From an uncultured Bacteroidaceae bacterium (GTDB taxonomy: Bacteria; Bacteroidota; Bacteroidia; Bacteroidales; Bacteroidaceae), in the NCBI GenBank assembly GCA_944320955.1, contig CALUJL010000008.1, positions 1-64,000 on the forward strand: a DNA stretch of 64,000 bases, written 5' to 3'. Under the pieces are notes generated by a model. The model made no database searches and was not told the origin of the DNA. It worked only from the letters and a program-made list of their open reading frames with translations. The first letter of the stretch is position 1. Every line of letters begins with the position of its first letter. Below are positions 28,236 through 37,805 of this stretch, piece by piece. The position numbers and the translations under genes are program-made.

Positions 28236-29366
28236 TTGCCCTTGGAATCTGTTGCAGCCAATGGCCGTCCGTTTTCCCCCGGCGGGAAACGCCTCGATGC
28301 GTTCGATATTCTCAAAGGCATCGGCATCCTCCTGATGATTGTGGGGCATTCCACGGGTAGTTTCGCTTCCCTGCGCAACTTTATCTTCTCGTTCCACATG
28401 CCCCTTTTCTTCCTGGTTGCCGGCTATTTCTTCTGTCCTTTGCCCGTCTGGGCCGGCATCCGCAAGAATTTCAGGCGGCTCTACATCCCTTATCTTTTCA
28501 CCGCCCTGCTGCTTGCCCTGCACATGATGATTGTGGCCTACTGCCACGATCAGGACGTGTGGGGCGTGTTTCTCACCCGCCTGCGGGCCACTCTTTTGGG
28601 GAGCGGTGCGCCGCGCGTCCTGGGCATGAAGCCCGCCATCGGCGCCATCTGGTTCCTGGCTGCCATGTTCTGGTCCTTGTTGTGGCTGAATCTGGCGCTC
28701 CGCACCCGTTTCCCCTGGCTCGTCTGCCTGTTGCTGGCCGCGCTGAGTTTCAGCCTGCAGGGTGTCGTTTTTCTTCCGCAGAGCATCCAGCCGGCCTGTT
28801 CCGCCACTTTGTTTCTCTACGTGGGCTACGAAGTCCGCCGCCATGCCCTCCTGGAGCGTGCCGGGCGCCTGACCGTCTCCGGCCTGCGGCAGGTGTTCTG
28901 TCCGCCCCTCTGCAATCCTCTTTCCGCTCCGGCAGGCACGGAAGGAGCTATCCCGGCCGCATCCCGTCCCTGGTTGCTGGCTGTGGTGTGCGGGGTGCTG
29001 TGGGCGACGGCCCTCTCGCTGGGCAGGCTGGAGATGTCCTTCGACTATTATCGCCTGTGGTACTTCGACATGCTGGCGGCCGTGGCAGCCGTCTGGTTGG
29101 TTTATCAAGTGTCTTGTTGGATAGACACCTCGCGCTTCTCTTTGCTTAAACGGGTGCTTTGTTTCTTCGGCCGCTATTCGCTGGTCGTCTTGTGCTTCCA
29201 TCTCTACGAGCTGAACTGCATCCCCTGGCAGAAAATCTTCCCCCTCGGCAGCGACAGTGCTTCGCTGGCCCTCCTCTGGGGGCTGAAGTTCGCCTGGGCC
29301 GCCCTGTGGGTCTGCGTGGCGCGGCGGGTGCCTTTCCTGCGTGCGGTCTTCCGGATAGAAAAATAG
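28236..29366 (+). CDS. Acyltransferase family 3 membrane protein
   Basis: A 376-residue multi-pass membrane protein of the acyltransferase-3 (OafA/NodX/WcfL-like) family. RLDAFDILKGIGILLMIVGHST at residues 19-40 contains the catalytic-type His, and FIFSFHMPLFFLVAGYFF is the second signature. It would O-acetylate or otherwise acylate a surface glycan. The start is uncertain: no ATG fits, and a TTG at 28236, eight bases after AGGAGG, is used. It is 27 bases after the amidase gene and ends five bases from the convergent flippase gene of a polysaccharide operon. Confidence 0.82.
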   Translation: MPLESVAANGRPFSPGGKRLDAFDILKGIGILLMIVGHSTGSFASLRNFIFSFHMPLFFLVAGYFFCPLPVWAGIRKNFRRLYIPYLFTALLLALHMMIVAYCHDQDVWGVFLTRLRATLLGSGAPRVLGMKPAIGAIWFLAAMFWSLLWLNLALRTRFPWLVCLLLAALSFSLQGVVFLPQSIQPACSATLFLYVGYEVRRHALLERAGRLTVSGLRQVFCPPLCNPLSAPAGTEGAIPAASRPWLLAVVCGVLWATALSLGRLEMSFDYYRLWYFDMLAAVAAVWLVYQVSCWIDTSRFSLLKRVLCFFGRYSLVVLCFHLYELNCIPWQKIFPLGSDSASLALLWGLKFAWAALWVCVARRVPFLRAVFRIEK

Positions 29367-29371
29367 GGGGA

Positions 29372-30745
29372 CTATTTGTTCCAGATGCCCCGTGCCTGTC
29401 CCGTGGTGAGCCGCTTGAGCTGTATGCGTCCGAATGCGGCCTGCGTCAGGAAGACGACCGACGGGACTATCAGAATGCCCTCCGTCCCCCACAGTTTGCA
29501 GCAGCCGATCATCGTCGGGACGGCTATCACGGCGAAGCAGGCGTAGATGGTCAGTTGCAGGCGCAGCTTGCCCGTGCCGTTAATCATGTACATGTAGGCA
29601 TTGCCCAGCGTGGAGCAGAGTATGAAGACCGCCATGGCCACCGACAGGCTCAAGGGGACTTCTATGCTGTCCTTAATCCAGATTTTGTAGACCCATCCCG
29701 AGCAGAGCACCATGACTGCTACCGCCGGGATGCAGAGCAGCCAGAGCCGCTCCAGTTTGCGGCGTATGCTGTTCATCCACCCGAAGTCCTTCTGCGTGAA
29801 AGCGTCGGTAAAAGCCGGCCAGAGCGGTTGCAGGATGATGGCAAAGCCCATGTTGAGGATGCTGAAATACTTGAAGGCGATGTTGTACTGCGCAGCCGCC
29901 AGCGGTCCCAACTCCCGCGTCAGGAGAATGTTGATGAGCTGGAAGATGAGCAGCATCGACACCATGATGAGGAAAAACTGCAGCCCGAGGCTCAGGATGT
30001 TGCGCACCAGTTTGCGCCGCACGCAGTGCCAGGCCGGGGCGAAGCGGTGGTAGCGCCGGTGGAAGCGGAAGTTGAAGAAAGACACGCCTATGAGCCAGAT
30101 GCACGGCACTCCCGCCACGACCCACGCCAGACGGTAGAGCCCCCCGCCGGGAGTGGAGGTGAGGATGAGGATGCCCGCCAGCGCCAACGCCTGTCCGAGG
30201 GTCTGGTAGAGGCTGGCCCAGGCCGGGCTTTGGTCGGCCTGCAGCATGGAGTAGAACACTTCGCCCACGATGTTCACGCAGAAGAACACCACCAGCAGGG
30301 CAAACACCGGCTTCAACTCGCCGGAATAAGCTGCAGGGAGGTTCAGGATCTGCGCCCAGTCCAGGAAATAGTGGTTGACGAGGAGCGTAGCCACCATCAG
30401 TATGGAGAAGACGGTGCCCAGCGCCGCATACGTCGTGCTCAGGTATTTCCGCGCCAGCGGCACATTTCCCTCGGCCAATGACTTGGTAAACTGGTTGCGG
30501 AATCCCCCGGAAAAGCCCAGATTGAAGTAGGCCAGCCAGGCCACCATGCTGCTCACCGTGAGCCAGATGCCGTAAGTCTCGGGCGAGAGGTAGTCTATCG
30601 TGAGCGGCACCACCTGCAGCGAGATCAGGATGCTGACCACCTTCAGCACCAGCGACCCGGCAATGTTCTTCTGCGCCTTGGCAGTCCGTTGGTTCCGGCT
30701 GTGCAGGATGGGGCGTAAGCGGGAGAAAAGTTCTGTCGGAGTCAT
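29372..30745 (-). CDS. Oligosaccharide flippase (Wzx/MATE-like)
   Basis: A 457-residue polytopic membrane protein with about 12-14 hydrophobic segments, of the polysaccharide biosynthesis flippase type. The N-terminal part SLVLKVVSILISLQVVPLTIDYLSPETYGIWL is typical of Wzx-like proteins. It would move lipid-linked oligosaccharide across the inner membrane. It is the last gene of the minus-strand operon with a hexapeptide transferase, pyruvyl transferase and iron-sulfur protein. No glycosyltransferase gene accompanies it here. Confidence 0.88.
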   Translation of the reverse strand: MTPTELFSRLRPILHSRNQRTAKAQKNIAGSLVLKVVSILISLQVVPLTIDYLSPETYGIWLTVSSMVAWLAYFNLGFSGGFRNQFTKSLAEGNVPLARKYLSTTYAALGTVFSILMVATLLVNHYFLDWAQILNLPAAYSGELKPVFALLVVFFCVNIVGEVFYSMLQADQSPAWASLYQTLGQALALAGILILTSTPGGGLYRLAWVVAGVPCIWLIGVSFFNFRFHRRYHRFAPAWHCVRRKLVRNILSLGLQFFLIMVSMLLIFQLINILLTRELGPLAAAQYNIAFKYFSILNMGFAIILQPLWPAFTDAFTQKDFGWMNSIRRKLERLWLLCIPAVAVMVLCSGWVYKIWIKDSIEVPLSLSVAMAVFILCSTLGNAYMYMINGTGKLRLQLTIYACFAVIAVPTMIGCCKLWGTEGILIVPSVVFLTQAAFGRIQLKRLTTGQARGIWNK

Positions 30746-30749
30746 GCGT

Positions 30750-31439
30750 TTAGGGATAAATCACCTCGTCGTCTTCTATGTCGCGGTAGACGCCCGTGGT
30801 TTTCAGCTCTGCCGGGATGCCGCCAATGATGGAGCGCTCCGGGATGTCGTACTTGCGGTTGACGAGCGAATAGCCGGAGACTACGGTATAGGGAGGCAGT
30901 TCCGTCCGTTTCTGGATAAAGCAGCGTGCTCCGATCCAGCAGTGTTCTCCTATGCGGATGGGGGCATATCCCCGGGTGCGCTCTCCGGATTCTTTTTTCA
31001 GGCAGTGGAAATCAGTGTCGGTCAGCAGACAGTCCCATCCGATGCGGCAATGCTTTCCGATAGTGACGTCGTGCCAGGCTACCATCTTCAGTGCCGCACT
31101 GGCCGAAAAGTCATGGCCTATGCGGGCTGTCCCTCTTGTGCCGATGGACAGTGCCGAAGCGTTCCCGATACGGGCCTCACCGCAGAAGATGAGGCTCCCA
31201 CCGTTGTTCTCGAAGATAATACCGCTGTTGGGGAAAAGTCCCACGGCAGGAAATCCCATTTTCACCATGCCGAAACGAACACGCCTGCTCTCGATGCGTA
31301 CTGTTCCTTTCAATGCCCGGAATTGCGGCTTGTAGAGCAAGACGGGCAGGCGCAGGGCGGTTTTTAGAGGGAAGTAGCGCAGGCAGAACCGAAGGCTGGG
31401 CAGCAAGGCGCGCAGGTAGTGGAGTTTGCTGATGTTCAT
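30750..31439 (-). CDS. Hexapeptide-repeat acyltransferase
   Basis: A 229-residue protein with a left-handed beta-helix made of hexapeptide repeats (about residues 85-215: IGNASALSIG, IGKHCRIGWDCLLTD, IGEHCWIGARCFI), as in serine or sugar O-acetyltransferases of surface polysaccharide clusters. The N-terminal 60 residues are basic and hydrophobic. TDTDFHCLKK includes the His used as base in this family. It starts 84 bases after the pyruvyl transferase gene ends and is followed four bases later by the flippase gene. Confidence 0.87.
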   Translation of the reverse strand: MNISKLHYLRALLPSLRFCLRYFPLKTALRLPVLLYKPQFRALKGTVRIESRRVRFGMVKMGFPAVGLFPNSGIIFENNGGSLIFCGEARIGNASALSIGTRGTARIGHDFSASAALKMVAWHDVTIGKHCRIGWDCLLTDTDFHCLKKESGERTRGYAPIRIGEHCWIGARCFIQKRTELPPYTVVSGYSLVNRKYDIPERSIIGGIPAELKTTGVYRDIEDDEVIYP

Positions 31440-31522
31440 GGGGCTTCTTTCGGATTCAGCGGAAACGGTCGGTTTGTTCGGTCATTATGTTACAACGGGA
31501 AACAGCCCGTCTTATTGTGCTC

Positions 31523-32674
31523 TCATCGGCCGCTATCGGAGGAAACCGGCGGGAGATGTCGCTTGAGGAAAGCCAGCGATTCGCCTCTCATCGTGCGGAG
31601 TTTCCCGTTTACGGCAGCCCAGTCTATGGGTTGTGCCGGCAGTTCGGGGTCGAAGCCTTGCGCGGGGTCGACGAGGCGGCTCTCCAGTCCGAACAGGCCC
31701 AGCAGCGAACGGAACCGGGCCATGCCGCGCTCCGCATTGCCCACTACGACAAACGGTTTGTTGAAGAGGATGGAAAAGACGCAGCCGTGGAACGAATCGG
31801 TCAGCACGGCGTCGGCCGCGTCGAAGGCGTGCAGCCAGCTCTCCGGCGAGGCATAGTCCCCGGCTTCCAGCCCGTCCGCAGCGGGCGAAAGGTCGGCCTG
31901 TTTCAGTTCCGTCTGGTGCATCTTTTTCAGAACCTGCTGCTTGATTCCCTCTTTCGTCTCGTTCGGGTCGAGAAAGTAGCAGAACAGCCGGTTGCCTCTG
32001 CCGTGTCCGCCGTCGGGCGAATAGGGGCGGTAGAGCCGCCGGTAGTCGTCCGGCTCCAGGAGCAGGGTGGGGTCCAGGACGAGGGCGGGGCGGCAATTCC
32101 AGCGGAACGTGTCGCGGATAATGGGAACCATCGAGGCTTCGCGCACGGATACGCCGTCGAACCGCTCGACGAGGCGGCCACACCGCTCGATTTGCCCGGC
32201 GCTGTATTCCGGCCGGTCTGTGCCGAAAGAGCAGGCATAGGCCACCCGCCGCACATTCTGCCACTCCTCGGCGAAAGAGAGGAAGGCCAGTTCGATGGCG
32301 GGGAAGTACAAGGGGCGCCATACCTGGTCGCTCCCGACGACGACGGCTTCCAGATCCTCCTTTCCCCCGCACAGGGGGCGCAGGAAGAAGTGCTCGCCGA
32401 AGAAGCGCGCCAGGTGGCGGCGGCAGTGGAGCTCGCGTTTGGGGATTCTGGGCTTGACGCGCCGGGGGAGCACCTCCCGCCCGGGGGGCAGGAGGAGCCG
32501 CAGGAGGGTGCGCCACGGGGAGGCGGCTTTTACGGGTTTCCGCTCTCCGGCAAAGGGGGTGTCGTAGAGGAAGACGCGGTGGCCCATGCGTTGGAGCACG
32601 GCCTGCAGGGCATAGGCTTGCAGGATGCCGCCGTAGTTGCAGTGGAGGGGGAGGGTGAAGATTGCGATTTTCAT
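31523..32674 (-). CDS. Polysaccharide pyruvyl transferase family protein
   Basis: A 383-residue protein of the polysaccharide pyruvyl transferase (CsaB/WcaK-like) family: MKIAIFTLPLHCNYGGILQAYAL at the N-terminus, VVVGSDQVWRP near residue 110, DGVSVREASMV, and DSFHGCVFSILFNKPFVVVG near 300 with the family's conserved S-F-H-G. Members add ketal-linked pyruvate to exopolysaccharide sugars or act in related transfers. It is paired with an F420-hydrogenase-beta-like gene 29 bases upstream, a pairing common in capsule or exopolysaccharide loci of Bacteroidales. Confidence 0.87.
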   Translation of the reverse strand: MKIAIFTLPLHCNYGGILQAYALQAVLQRMGHRVFLYDTPFAGERKPVKAASPWRTLLRLLLPPGREVLPRRVKPRIPKRELHCRRHLARFFGEHFFLRPLCGGKEDLEAVVVGSDQVWRPLYFPAIELAFLSFAEEWQNVRRVAYACSFGTDRPEYSAGQIERCGRLVERFDGVSVREASMVPIIRDTFRWNCRPALVLDPTLLLEPDDYRRLYRPYSPDGGHGRGNRLFCYFLDPNETKEGIKQQVLKKMHQTELKQADLSPAADGLEAGDYASPESWLHAFDAADAVLTDSFHGCVFSILFNKPFVVVGNAERGMARFRSLLGLFGLESRLVDPAQGFDPELPAQPIDWAAVNGKLRTMRGESLAFLKRHLPPVSSDSGR

Positions 32675-32702
32675 GCCGTGGGGGATAGGCGGGCGAGGGG
32701 AG

Positions 32703-33917
32703 TTAGAAATATTTTGTGGCCAGGCGGGGAAAAAAGCGTGCCAGCCGGATTTTCAGGGGCAGGAGGTGGTGCGACGTAGTCTCTACCGTGCGCAACAGGC
32801 GCGGCAGGGGAAGCCTCGTCTCCAGCCCCAGGAAGAAACTCCGCCTGCGGCTCGGCACGGGTATCGACTCGCTGAAGCCGCCGTTGTAGGGCTTGGCTTT
32901 TTCGAGGTCGGCTTCCGTCCGTTCCATGCGGGGGGCTATCCGCTCGCAGAGCGCCTCGCCGCGCGGGGTGTTGACGAGCAGCAGCGTGCAGCCCCGGTCG
33001 TCGTCGAGCGCGGGGGAGATGCGGTCTATTCCCCAGAAGTCGCCGAGCGTCAGGTCGCTCCCGCTGCGCCCGTTCTTCAGGCGGCAGGCGTAGCAGCTGG
33101 GGCGCAGGCAGAGGTTGGAGAGGAAGGCCCGCATATAAGGGTTCCGGTGGTGGGACTCTTCGATGAGCGTCCGGCAGGAGGCGGGGTCTCCGGACGGCGC
33201 GCTCCGGAGGACTACCCGGTAGTCTTTCCATCCGTGGCCCTTGTCGCGGAAGTTGACGGAGCGGAGTTCCTCTTTGCCCTCCGCCCCTCCGGCTTCCTGC
33301 CCGGCGGGGAAGATTTCGTCCACGTAGCGCCGCCACACCTTGGGCGAGGGCACGCCGTGGCAGAGGCATTCGGCGGTGAAGAGACGGGGGTAGTCCTTCC
33401 GCAGGAAGCGGCGCAGTCCGGCCACCTGGCAGGGCGTGCCCGTGAAGAGCACGGTGCGCCCCGCCCGCAGCAGCGCCTGCACCTGGCGGAAAGCAGAGCC
33501 CGTCCGGCTCTGCACATACTTAGACCCGCGGAAGGGGGCTATGCCTTCCGGCACTTCGGTATAGTCGTGGCAGACGCTGCGGCAGTCCCGGCTGAAGCGG
33601 GCGCCGAAGACGGCTCCGCCCCCGGCTGTCACTTCTTCGGCCAGGAGGCTGAAGATGCCGCCGCTGCTGCTCTGCCCGCGCTGGGTGTCGCTCTTGTTGT
33701 GCGCCGCATAGGCATGGAGCGGCGGGCGGGCCGGCTGCGGCCCGCCCAGCAGAGGGCACACCTTCTCGCAGAGGCCGCAGCGGGTGCAGCGGTCCGCGTC
33801 GGTGTGCGGGTAGAGGAAGCCTTCCGCGTCTTCGCGCAGGCTGATGGCTTCGTGCGGGCAGGCCGAGGCGCAGGCTCCGCAGCCGCAGCAGCCGGTGGGG
33901 TCGGAGAGGGTAATCAT
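32703..33917 (-). CDS. F420-hydrogenase beta-subunit-like iron-sulfur protein
   Basis: A 404-residue protein. Two [4Fe-4S] ferredoxin motifs lie at the N-terminus ([24 protein letters not shown]), followed by the FrhB-type N- and C-terminal domains of coenzyme F420 hydrogenase/dehydrogenase beta subunits ([35 protein letters not shown]). Bacteroidales do not make F420, and relatives in polysaccharide clusters probably use a flavin to reduce a sugar or lipid substrate; this is inference. The start [14 protein letters not shown] at 33917 follows a well-placed promoter; the long upstream extension is rejected. Confidence 0.88.
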   Translation of the reverse strand: MITLSDPTGCCGCGACASACPHEAISLREDAEGFLYPHTDADRCTRCGLCEKVCPLLGGPQPARPPLHAYAAHNKSDTQRGQSSSGGIFSLLAEEVTAGGGAVFGARFSRDCRSVCHDYTEVPEGIAPFRGSKYVQSRTGSAFRQVQALLRAGRTVLFTGTPCQVAGLRRFLRKDYPRLFTAECLCHGVPSPKVWRRYVDEIFPAGQEAGGAEGKEELRSVNFRDKGHGWKDYRVVLRSAPSGDPASCRTLIEESHHRNPYMRAFLSNLCLRPSCYACRLKNGRSGSDLTLGDFWGIDRISPALDDDRGCTLLLVNTPRGEALCERIAPRMERTEADLEKAKPYNGGFSESIPVPSRRRSFFLGLETRLPLPRLLRTVETTSHHLLPLKIRLARFFPRLATKYF

Positions 33918-33926
33918 ATCGGAAAG

Positions 33927-33959
33927 CAAAGGTACGAAAACTATTCCATTCCCGCGCAA
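33927..33959 (-). promoter_or_regulatory. Promoter of the polysaccharide operon
   Basis: On the minus strand TTG (33957-33959) and TACCTTTG (33927-33934) have a 22-bp spacer. The transcript would begin only a few bases before the ATG at 33917. The 22-bp repeat array begins just upstream at 33967. Confidence 0.62.
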
Positions 33960-33966
33960 TCTTGCC

Positions 33967-34076
33967 GGGCGATGCTGGGCTTTTGGGGAAAAGAGGCAGC
34001 GCTTTTCGGGAAAAGCGGCAGCACTTTTGGCAGAAAGTGCCAGAGGTTTTCCCGGTTTCATGCAGGGCTTTTGCGC
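33967..34076 (+). repeat. 22-bp intergenic tandem repeat, five units
   Basis: Units start at 33967, 33989, 34011, 34033 and 34055, an exact 22-bp period. The clearest are 33989 (AAAAG AG GCAG CG CTTTT CGGG) and 34011 (AAAAG CG GCAG CA CTTTT GGCA). The array fills the space between two divergent promoters, those of the polysaccharide operon and pepT. Confidence 0.88.
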
Positions 34077-34085
34077 GCTTTTGCT

Positions 34086-34093
34086 TACTTTTG
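34086..34093 (+). promoter_or_regulatory. Predicted -7 element for pepT
   Basis: TACTTTTG matches TAnnTTTG, 20 bases before the ATG at 34114. It follows directly on the repeat array. TTTTG sequences upstream are too close (12 bp) to be a standard -33 element. Confidence 0.5.
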
Positions 34094-34113
34094 CAAGGAA
34101 AAACACAAGCGCT

Positions 34114-35343
34114 ATGACAGAAAATCTACTGAAACGTTTCCTGAAATATGTACGTATCGACACCCAGAGCGACGAGGCGTCTACGGCTTCGCCCAGTACT
34201 CCCAAGCAGATGGACTTCGCCCGCCTCTTGCGCGACGAGCTGCTTGCCCTCGGGGTGGCTGACGCGCGGGTGAGCGAGTGGGGCGTGGTCTACGCTTCCC
34301 TGCCGGCCACGGCAGAGGGCGTGCCGCCCATAGGTTTCATTGCCCACATGGATACGAGCCCCGACCTTACGGGTGCGGGGGTGAAGCCCCGCATCGTGGA
34401 GCGGTATGACGGGGGCGACATCGGGCTCGACCCTGCCGGGGGCATCGTGCTCTCCCCGCGCGAGTTTCCCGAACTGCTGCGCCACCGGGGCGAGGACCTC
34501 GTGGTGACGGACGGGCACACGCTGCTCGGCGCCGACGACAAGGCCGGGGTGGCGGAAATCATGACGCTGGCGGAATATCTGATGCAGCACCCGGAGGTGC
34601 GGCACGGGCGGGTGTGCATCGCTTTCACCCCCGACGAGGAGGTGGGGCGCGGCGTGGAGCACTTCGACGTGCAGGGCTTCGGCGCGGAATGGGCCTACAC
34701 CGTGGACGGCGGCGAGGTGGGCGAGCTGGAATACGAGAACTTCAATGCCGCCGCCGTGCGGGTGGAAGTATCCGGGCGCAACGTGCATCCCGGTGCGGCC
34801 AAGGGCAAGATGCTCAATTCGCAGTACCTCGCCATGCGCTTTGCGGCAGCGGTGCCCGAGGACGAGCGTCCCGAGACGACCGAGGGGCGCGAGGGATTCT
34901 ACCACCTGACGGGCATCGCGGGCAGCGTGGAGCAGACGGTCCTGACCTACATCCTGCGCGACCACGACCGCGCCCGCTTCGAGCAGCGCAAGAAGTACCT
35001 CGCCGAGACAGCCGCGCGCCTCAACGCCGAGGCGGGCGGCGAGCGCATCCGCGTGGCGGCGGAAGACCAGTACTACAATATGCGGGAGCGGATAGAGCCC
35101 TGCATGCACATCGTGGACATCGCCGCCGAGGCCATGCGCCGGGCGGGCATCGAGCCGCGGCTGACGCCCGTGCGCGGCGGGACGGACGGGGCCATGCTTT
35201 CCTTCAAGGGGCTGCCCTGCCCCAATCTGTTTGCGGGCGGGCTGAATTTCCACGGGCGCTACGAGTTTGTCCCCGTGCGCAGCATGGAGCTGGCCCTGCA
35301 GACGCTGATAAAAATAGTGGAGCTGACGGCTCAGAAACGTTGA
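34114..35343 (+). CDS. pepT: Peptidase T (tripeptide aminopeptidase)
   Basis: A 409-residue zinc aminopeptidase of family M20B that removes the N-terminal residue from tripeptides in the cytoplasm. [12 protein letters not shown] carries the first metal His and catalytic Asp, [15 protein letters not shown] the bridging Asp, and [10 protein letters not shown] the catalytic Glu pair; [16 protein letters not shown] and [22 protein letters not shown] are family motifs. Length is normal. The ATG at 34114 fits the family start [19 protein letters not shown]. The antiporter gene follows after 22 bases. Confidence 0.97.
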   Translation: MTENLLKRFLKYVRIDTQSDEASTASPSTPKQMDFARLLRDELLALGVADARVSEWGVVYASLPATAEGVPPIGFIAHMDTSPDLTGAGVKPRIVERYDGGDIGLDPAGGIVLSPREFPELLRHRGEDLVVTDGHTLLGADDKAGVAEIMTLAEYLMQHPEVRHGRVCIAFTPDEEVGRGVEHFDVQGFGAEWAYTVDGGEVGELEYENFNAAAVRVEVSGRNVHPGAAKGKMLNSQYLAMRFAAAVPEDERPETTEGREGFYHLTGIAGSVEQTVLTYILRDHDRARFEQRKKYLAETAARLNAEAGGERIRVAAEDQYYNMRERIEPCMHIVDIAAEAMRRAGIEPRLTPVRGGTDGAMLSFKGLPCPNLFAGGLNFHGRYEFVPVRSMELALQTLIKIVELTAQKR

Positions 35344-35365
35344 CCTTCCTACTTTTCGTTTGCCT

Positions 35366-37657
35366 ATGCAGCACGTCCCGACTCTGATTACCGACCTGGC
35401 CATCATCCTGACCTACGCCGGCATCTTCACCATCCTCTTCAAGAAGCTCAAGCAGCCGCTGGTCTTGGGCTACATCGTGGCCGGATTCCTCACTACGCCC
35501 TTCATCTCGTTTACGCCCTCGGTGGCCGATTCGGCAAATGTGAAGACCTGGGCCGACCTGGGCGTCATCTTTTTGCTCTTTTCGCTGGGGCTGGAGTTCA
35601 GTTTCAAGAAGATTCTGAAGGTTGGCAGCTCCGTCATTGTGGCCACGAGCACCATCATTCTCTTCATGATGCTGGCCGGAATGCTGGTCGGGGCTCTCTT
35701 CGGCTGGTCGCGCATGGACTGCATCTTCCTGGGCGGCATGATTGCCATGTCCTCTACGACGATCATCTACAAAGCCTTCGACGATATGGGGCTGCGGCAG
35801 AAGAAGTTTGCCAATACGGTGCTGGGCATTCTGATTCTGGAGGACGTGCTGGCCATCGTTCTGCTCGTCATGCTTTCCACTCTGGCCGTGAGCAACAACG
35901 TGGAGGGCACGGAGATGGTGCTGAGTCTCGGCAAGTTGCTCTTCTTCCTGGTGCTGTGCTTCGTGGTAGGCATCTACCTGATTCCTACGTTTTTCCGCCT
36001 CGTGCGCGGATTCATGAGCAACGAGATACTGCTCGTGGTGGCCATTTCGCTCTGTTTCGTGATGGTTTATCTGGCGTCCTATGCCGGTTTTTCGCCCTCG
36101 TTCGGCGCTTTCATCATGGGGTCCATCCTGGCCGAGACAATAGAGGGGGAGAAAATCGAGCATCTCGTAACGCCCGTGAAGGATTTCTTCGGCGCGGTCT
36201 TCTTCGTGTCGGTGGGAATGATGGTGGACCCGCTCCTGATTCAGCAATACTGGCTCCCGATACTGGTAATCGTGCTGACCGTGGTCTTCGGCCAGGCCTT
36301 CTTCGGCACGGTAGGCGTCTTGCTTTCGGGACAGCCTTTGAAGACTGCGCTGCAATGCGGCCTCAGTCTGACGCAAATCGGCGAGTTTTCGTTTATCATT
36401 GCTACGCTGGGCACCACTCTGGGCGTGATTGATTCGTTTCTCTATCCGGTAGTCGTGGCGGTATCCGTGATTACTACTTTTCTTACGCCATACTCCATAC
36501 GCCTGGCCTTGCCTTTTTACGGATGGGTGGAGCGGAAAGTGCCGGCCCATTGGCTGCACTGGATCGATCACTTTGCCAACCGCGAGGCGCCCCTGACGGG
36601 GACGGACGAGAAGCAGGAGCGCGACCGTGCCTGGAAGCAGCTCATCGTGAGCGTGGTGCGCATCGTGCTGATTTATTCCATTGTGGTCATTGCGCTGATG
36701 GCCGTGTGCATGCAGTTCTTCGTGCCCATCCTGCGCGGGCAGTTGGGGCCGATTGTGGGAAACATCCTGGGGGCGCTGCTGACAGTGGTGGTCTGTTCGC
36801 CGTTTTTACGAGCCATCGTGGTCAAGAAGAATCATTCGCGTGAGTTCAAGTTCCTGCGCGCTTGGGGAGACACTTCGCGTTTGCCGCTTTTCCTTTTGCT
36901 TTTGAGCAAATATCTGGTGGCTTTGGGCTTCGTGTTCTTCATCGTCAGCTCGTTGTGCGGCCCCTCGGTCATCCTGAGCCTGCTGATAGCGCTGCTGCTC
37001 GTGGCTGCCATGGTGTATTCCCGCTCGCTGAAGAAGCGTTCGATTCTCATCGAGCGGAAGTTCATGCACAACTTCCGGCAGAAGGAATACTACGATCTTT
37101 CTTCCTCCGGGCAGAAGAAGCCGGAATATGCGGGGAATCTGCTGGCGCGCGACCTGCACCTGACCGACGTGGTGCTCCCGACGGACTCTTCCTGGGCAGG
37201 AAAGACGCTGATGGAGCTGGATTTGGGCAAACGCTTCGGCGTGCATGTGTCGAGCATCCTGCGCGATCACCGGCACATCAATATCCCCGGCGGACGGACG
37301 CGCATCTTTCCGCAGGATGAGCTGCAGGTCATCGGGACGGACGAGTCGATAGCTGCTCTTTGCGCAGAGCTGAAGGCGAGCGTGGAGGAGGGCGTTGCCG
37401 AAAGCGGCGGGCAGCTAAGTGCGGGGAACAACATGGTCTTGCGCTCGTTGGCGCTTACCCCGCATTCGCTGATCTGTGGGAAAACGATCCGCGACTGTGG
37501 CGTGCGCGAGCATTTCCGCTGCCTGATTGTGGGAGTGGAGCGGGGTGAGAACTTCATGCCCGACTTCGGGACGGACTTGAAACTGCAGGAGGGCGATGTC
37601 GTCTGGCTGGTGGGCGAGGCGGCCGACCTGCGCCGGCTTTTTGCCGCCAAGGTGTGA
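35366..37657 (+). CDS. CPA2-type cation:proton antiporter with RCK-C domains
   Basis: A 763-residue membrane protein. The first 400 residues are a Na+/H+ exchanger domain of the KefB/CPA2 kind (LKQPLVLGYIVAGF, LLFSLGLEFSFKKI, SSTTIIYKAFDDMGL, TQIGEFSFIIATLG). A second hydrophobic block lies at about 430-560, and two TrkA-C domains at about 605-670 and 685-760. It probably exports K+ or Na+ in exchange for protons, with the RCK-C domains sensing ligand. The ATG at 35366 is chosen over an in-frame TTG two codons earlier. Confidence 0.92.
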   Translation: MQHVPTLITDLAIILTYAGIFTILFKKLKQPLVLGYIVAGFLTTPFISFTPSVADSANVKTWADLGVIFLLFSLGLEFSFKKILKVGSSVIVATSTIILFMMLAGMLVGALFGWSRMDCIFLGGMIAMSSTTIIYKAFDDMGLRQKKFANTVLGILILEDVLAIVLLVMLSTLAVSNNVEGTEMVLSLGKLLFFLVLCFVVGIYLIPTFFRLVRGFMSNEILLVVAISLCFVMVYLASYAGFSPSFGAFIMGSILAETIEGEKIEHLVTPVKDFFGAVFFVSVGMMVDPLLIQQYWLPILVIVLTVVFGQAFFGTVGVLLSGQPLKTALQCGLSLTQIGEFSFIIATLGTTLGVIDSFLYPVVVAVSVITTFLTPYSIRLALPFYGWVERKVPAHWLHWIDHFANREAPLTGTDEKQERDRAWKQLIVSVVRIVLIYSIVVIALMAVCMQFFVPILRGQLGPIVGNILGALLTVVVCSPFLRAIVVKKNHSREFKFLRAWGDTSRLPLFLLLLSKYLVALGFVFFIVSSLCGPSVILSLLIALLLVAAMVYSRSLKKRSILIERKFMHNFRQKEYYDLSSSGQKKPEYAGNLLARDLHLTDVVLPTDSSWAGKTLMELDLGKRFGVHVSSILRDHRHINIPGGRTRIFPQDELQVIGTDESIAALCAELKASVEEGVAESGGQLSAGNNMVLRSLALTPHSLICGKTIRDCGVREHFRCLIVGVERGENFMPDFGTDLKLQEGDVVWLVGEAADLRRLFAAKV

Positions 37658-37733
37658 GGCGGGGAAAAGACTTGTGTCCGATGTCGGTAGCACTCGCTTC
37701 TTTTTCCCGACAGGAGGCCTGAAGGGACAGAAA

Positions 37734-37769
37734 AGGAGAGCCTGCACCGCGCACGGTGCAGGCTCTCCT
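37734..37769. terminator. Bidirectional terminator
   Basis: AGGAGAGCCTGCACCG (37734-37749) and its perfect 16-bp complement (37754-37769) enclose a CGCA loop, between the convergent antiporter and GH43 genes. Four A residues precede the stem, giving a short U run on the minus strand. Confidence 0.85.
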
Positions 37770-37805
37770 GTGAGGAAGGGGCTTGTCGCCCGGTTGTCGA
37801 CGGCT

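Noticed and set aside
33918..34205. Long N-terminal extension of the F420-hydrogenase-like protein
   Set aside because: It would cross the promoter, the repeat array and the start of pepT; the ferredoxin domain begins right after the ATG at 33917.
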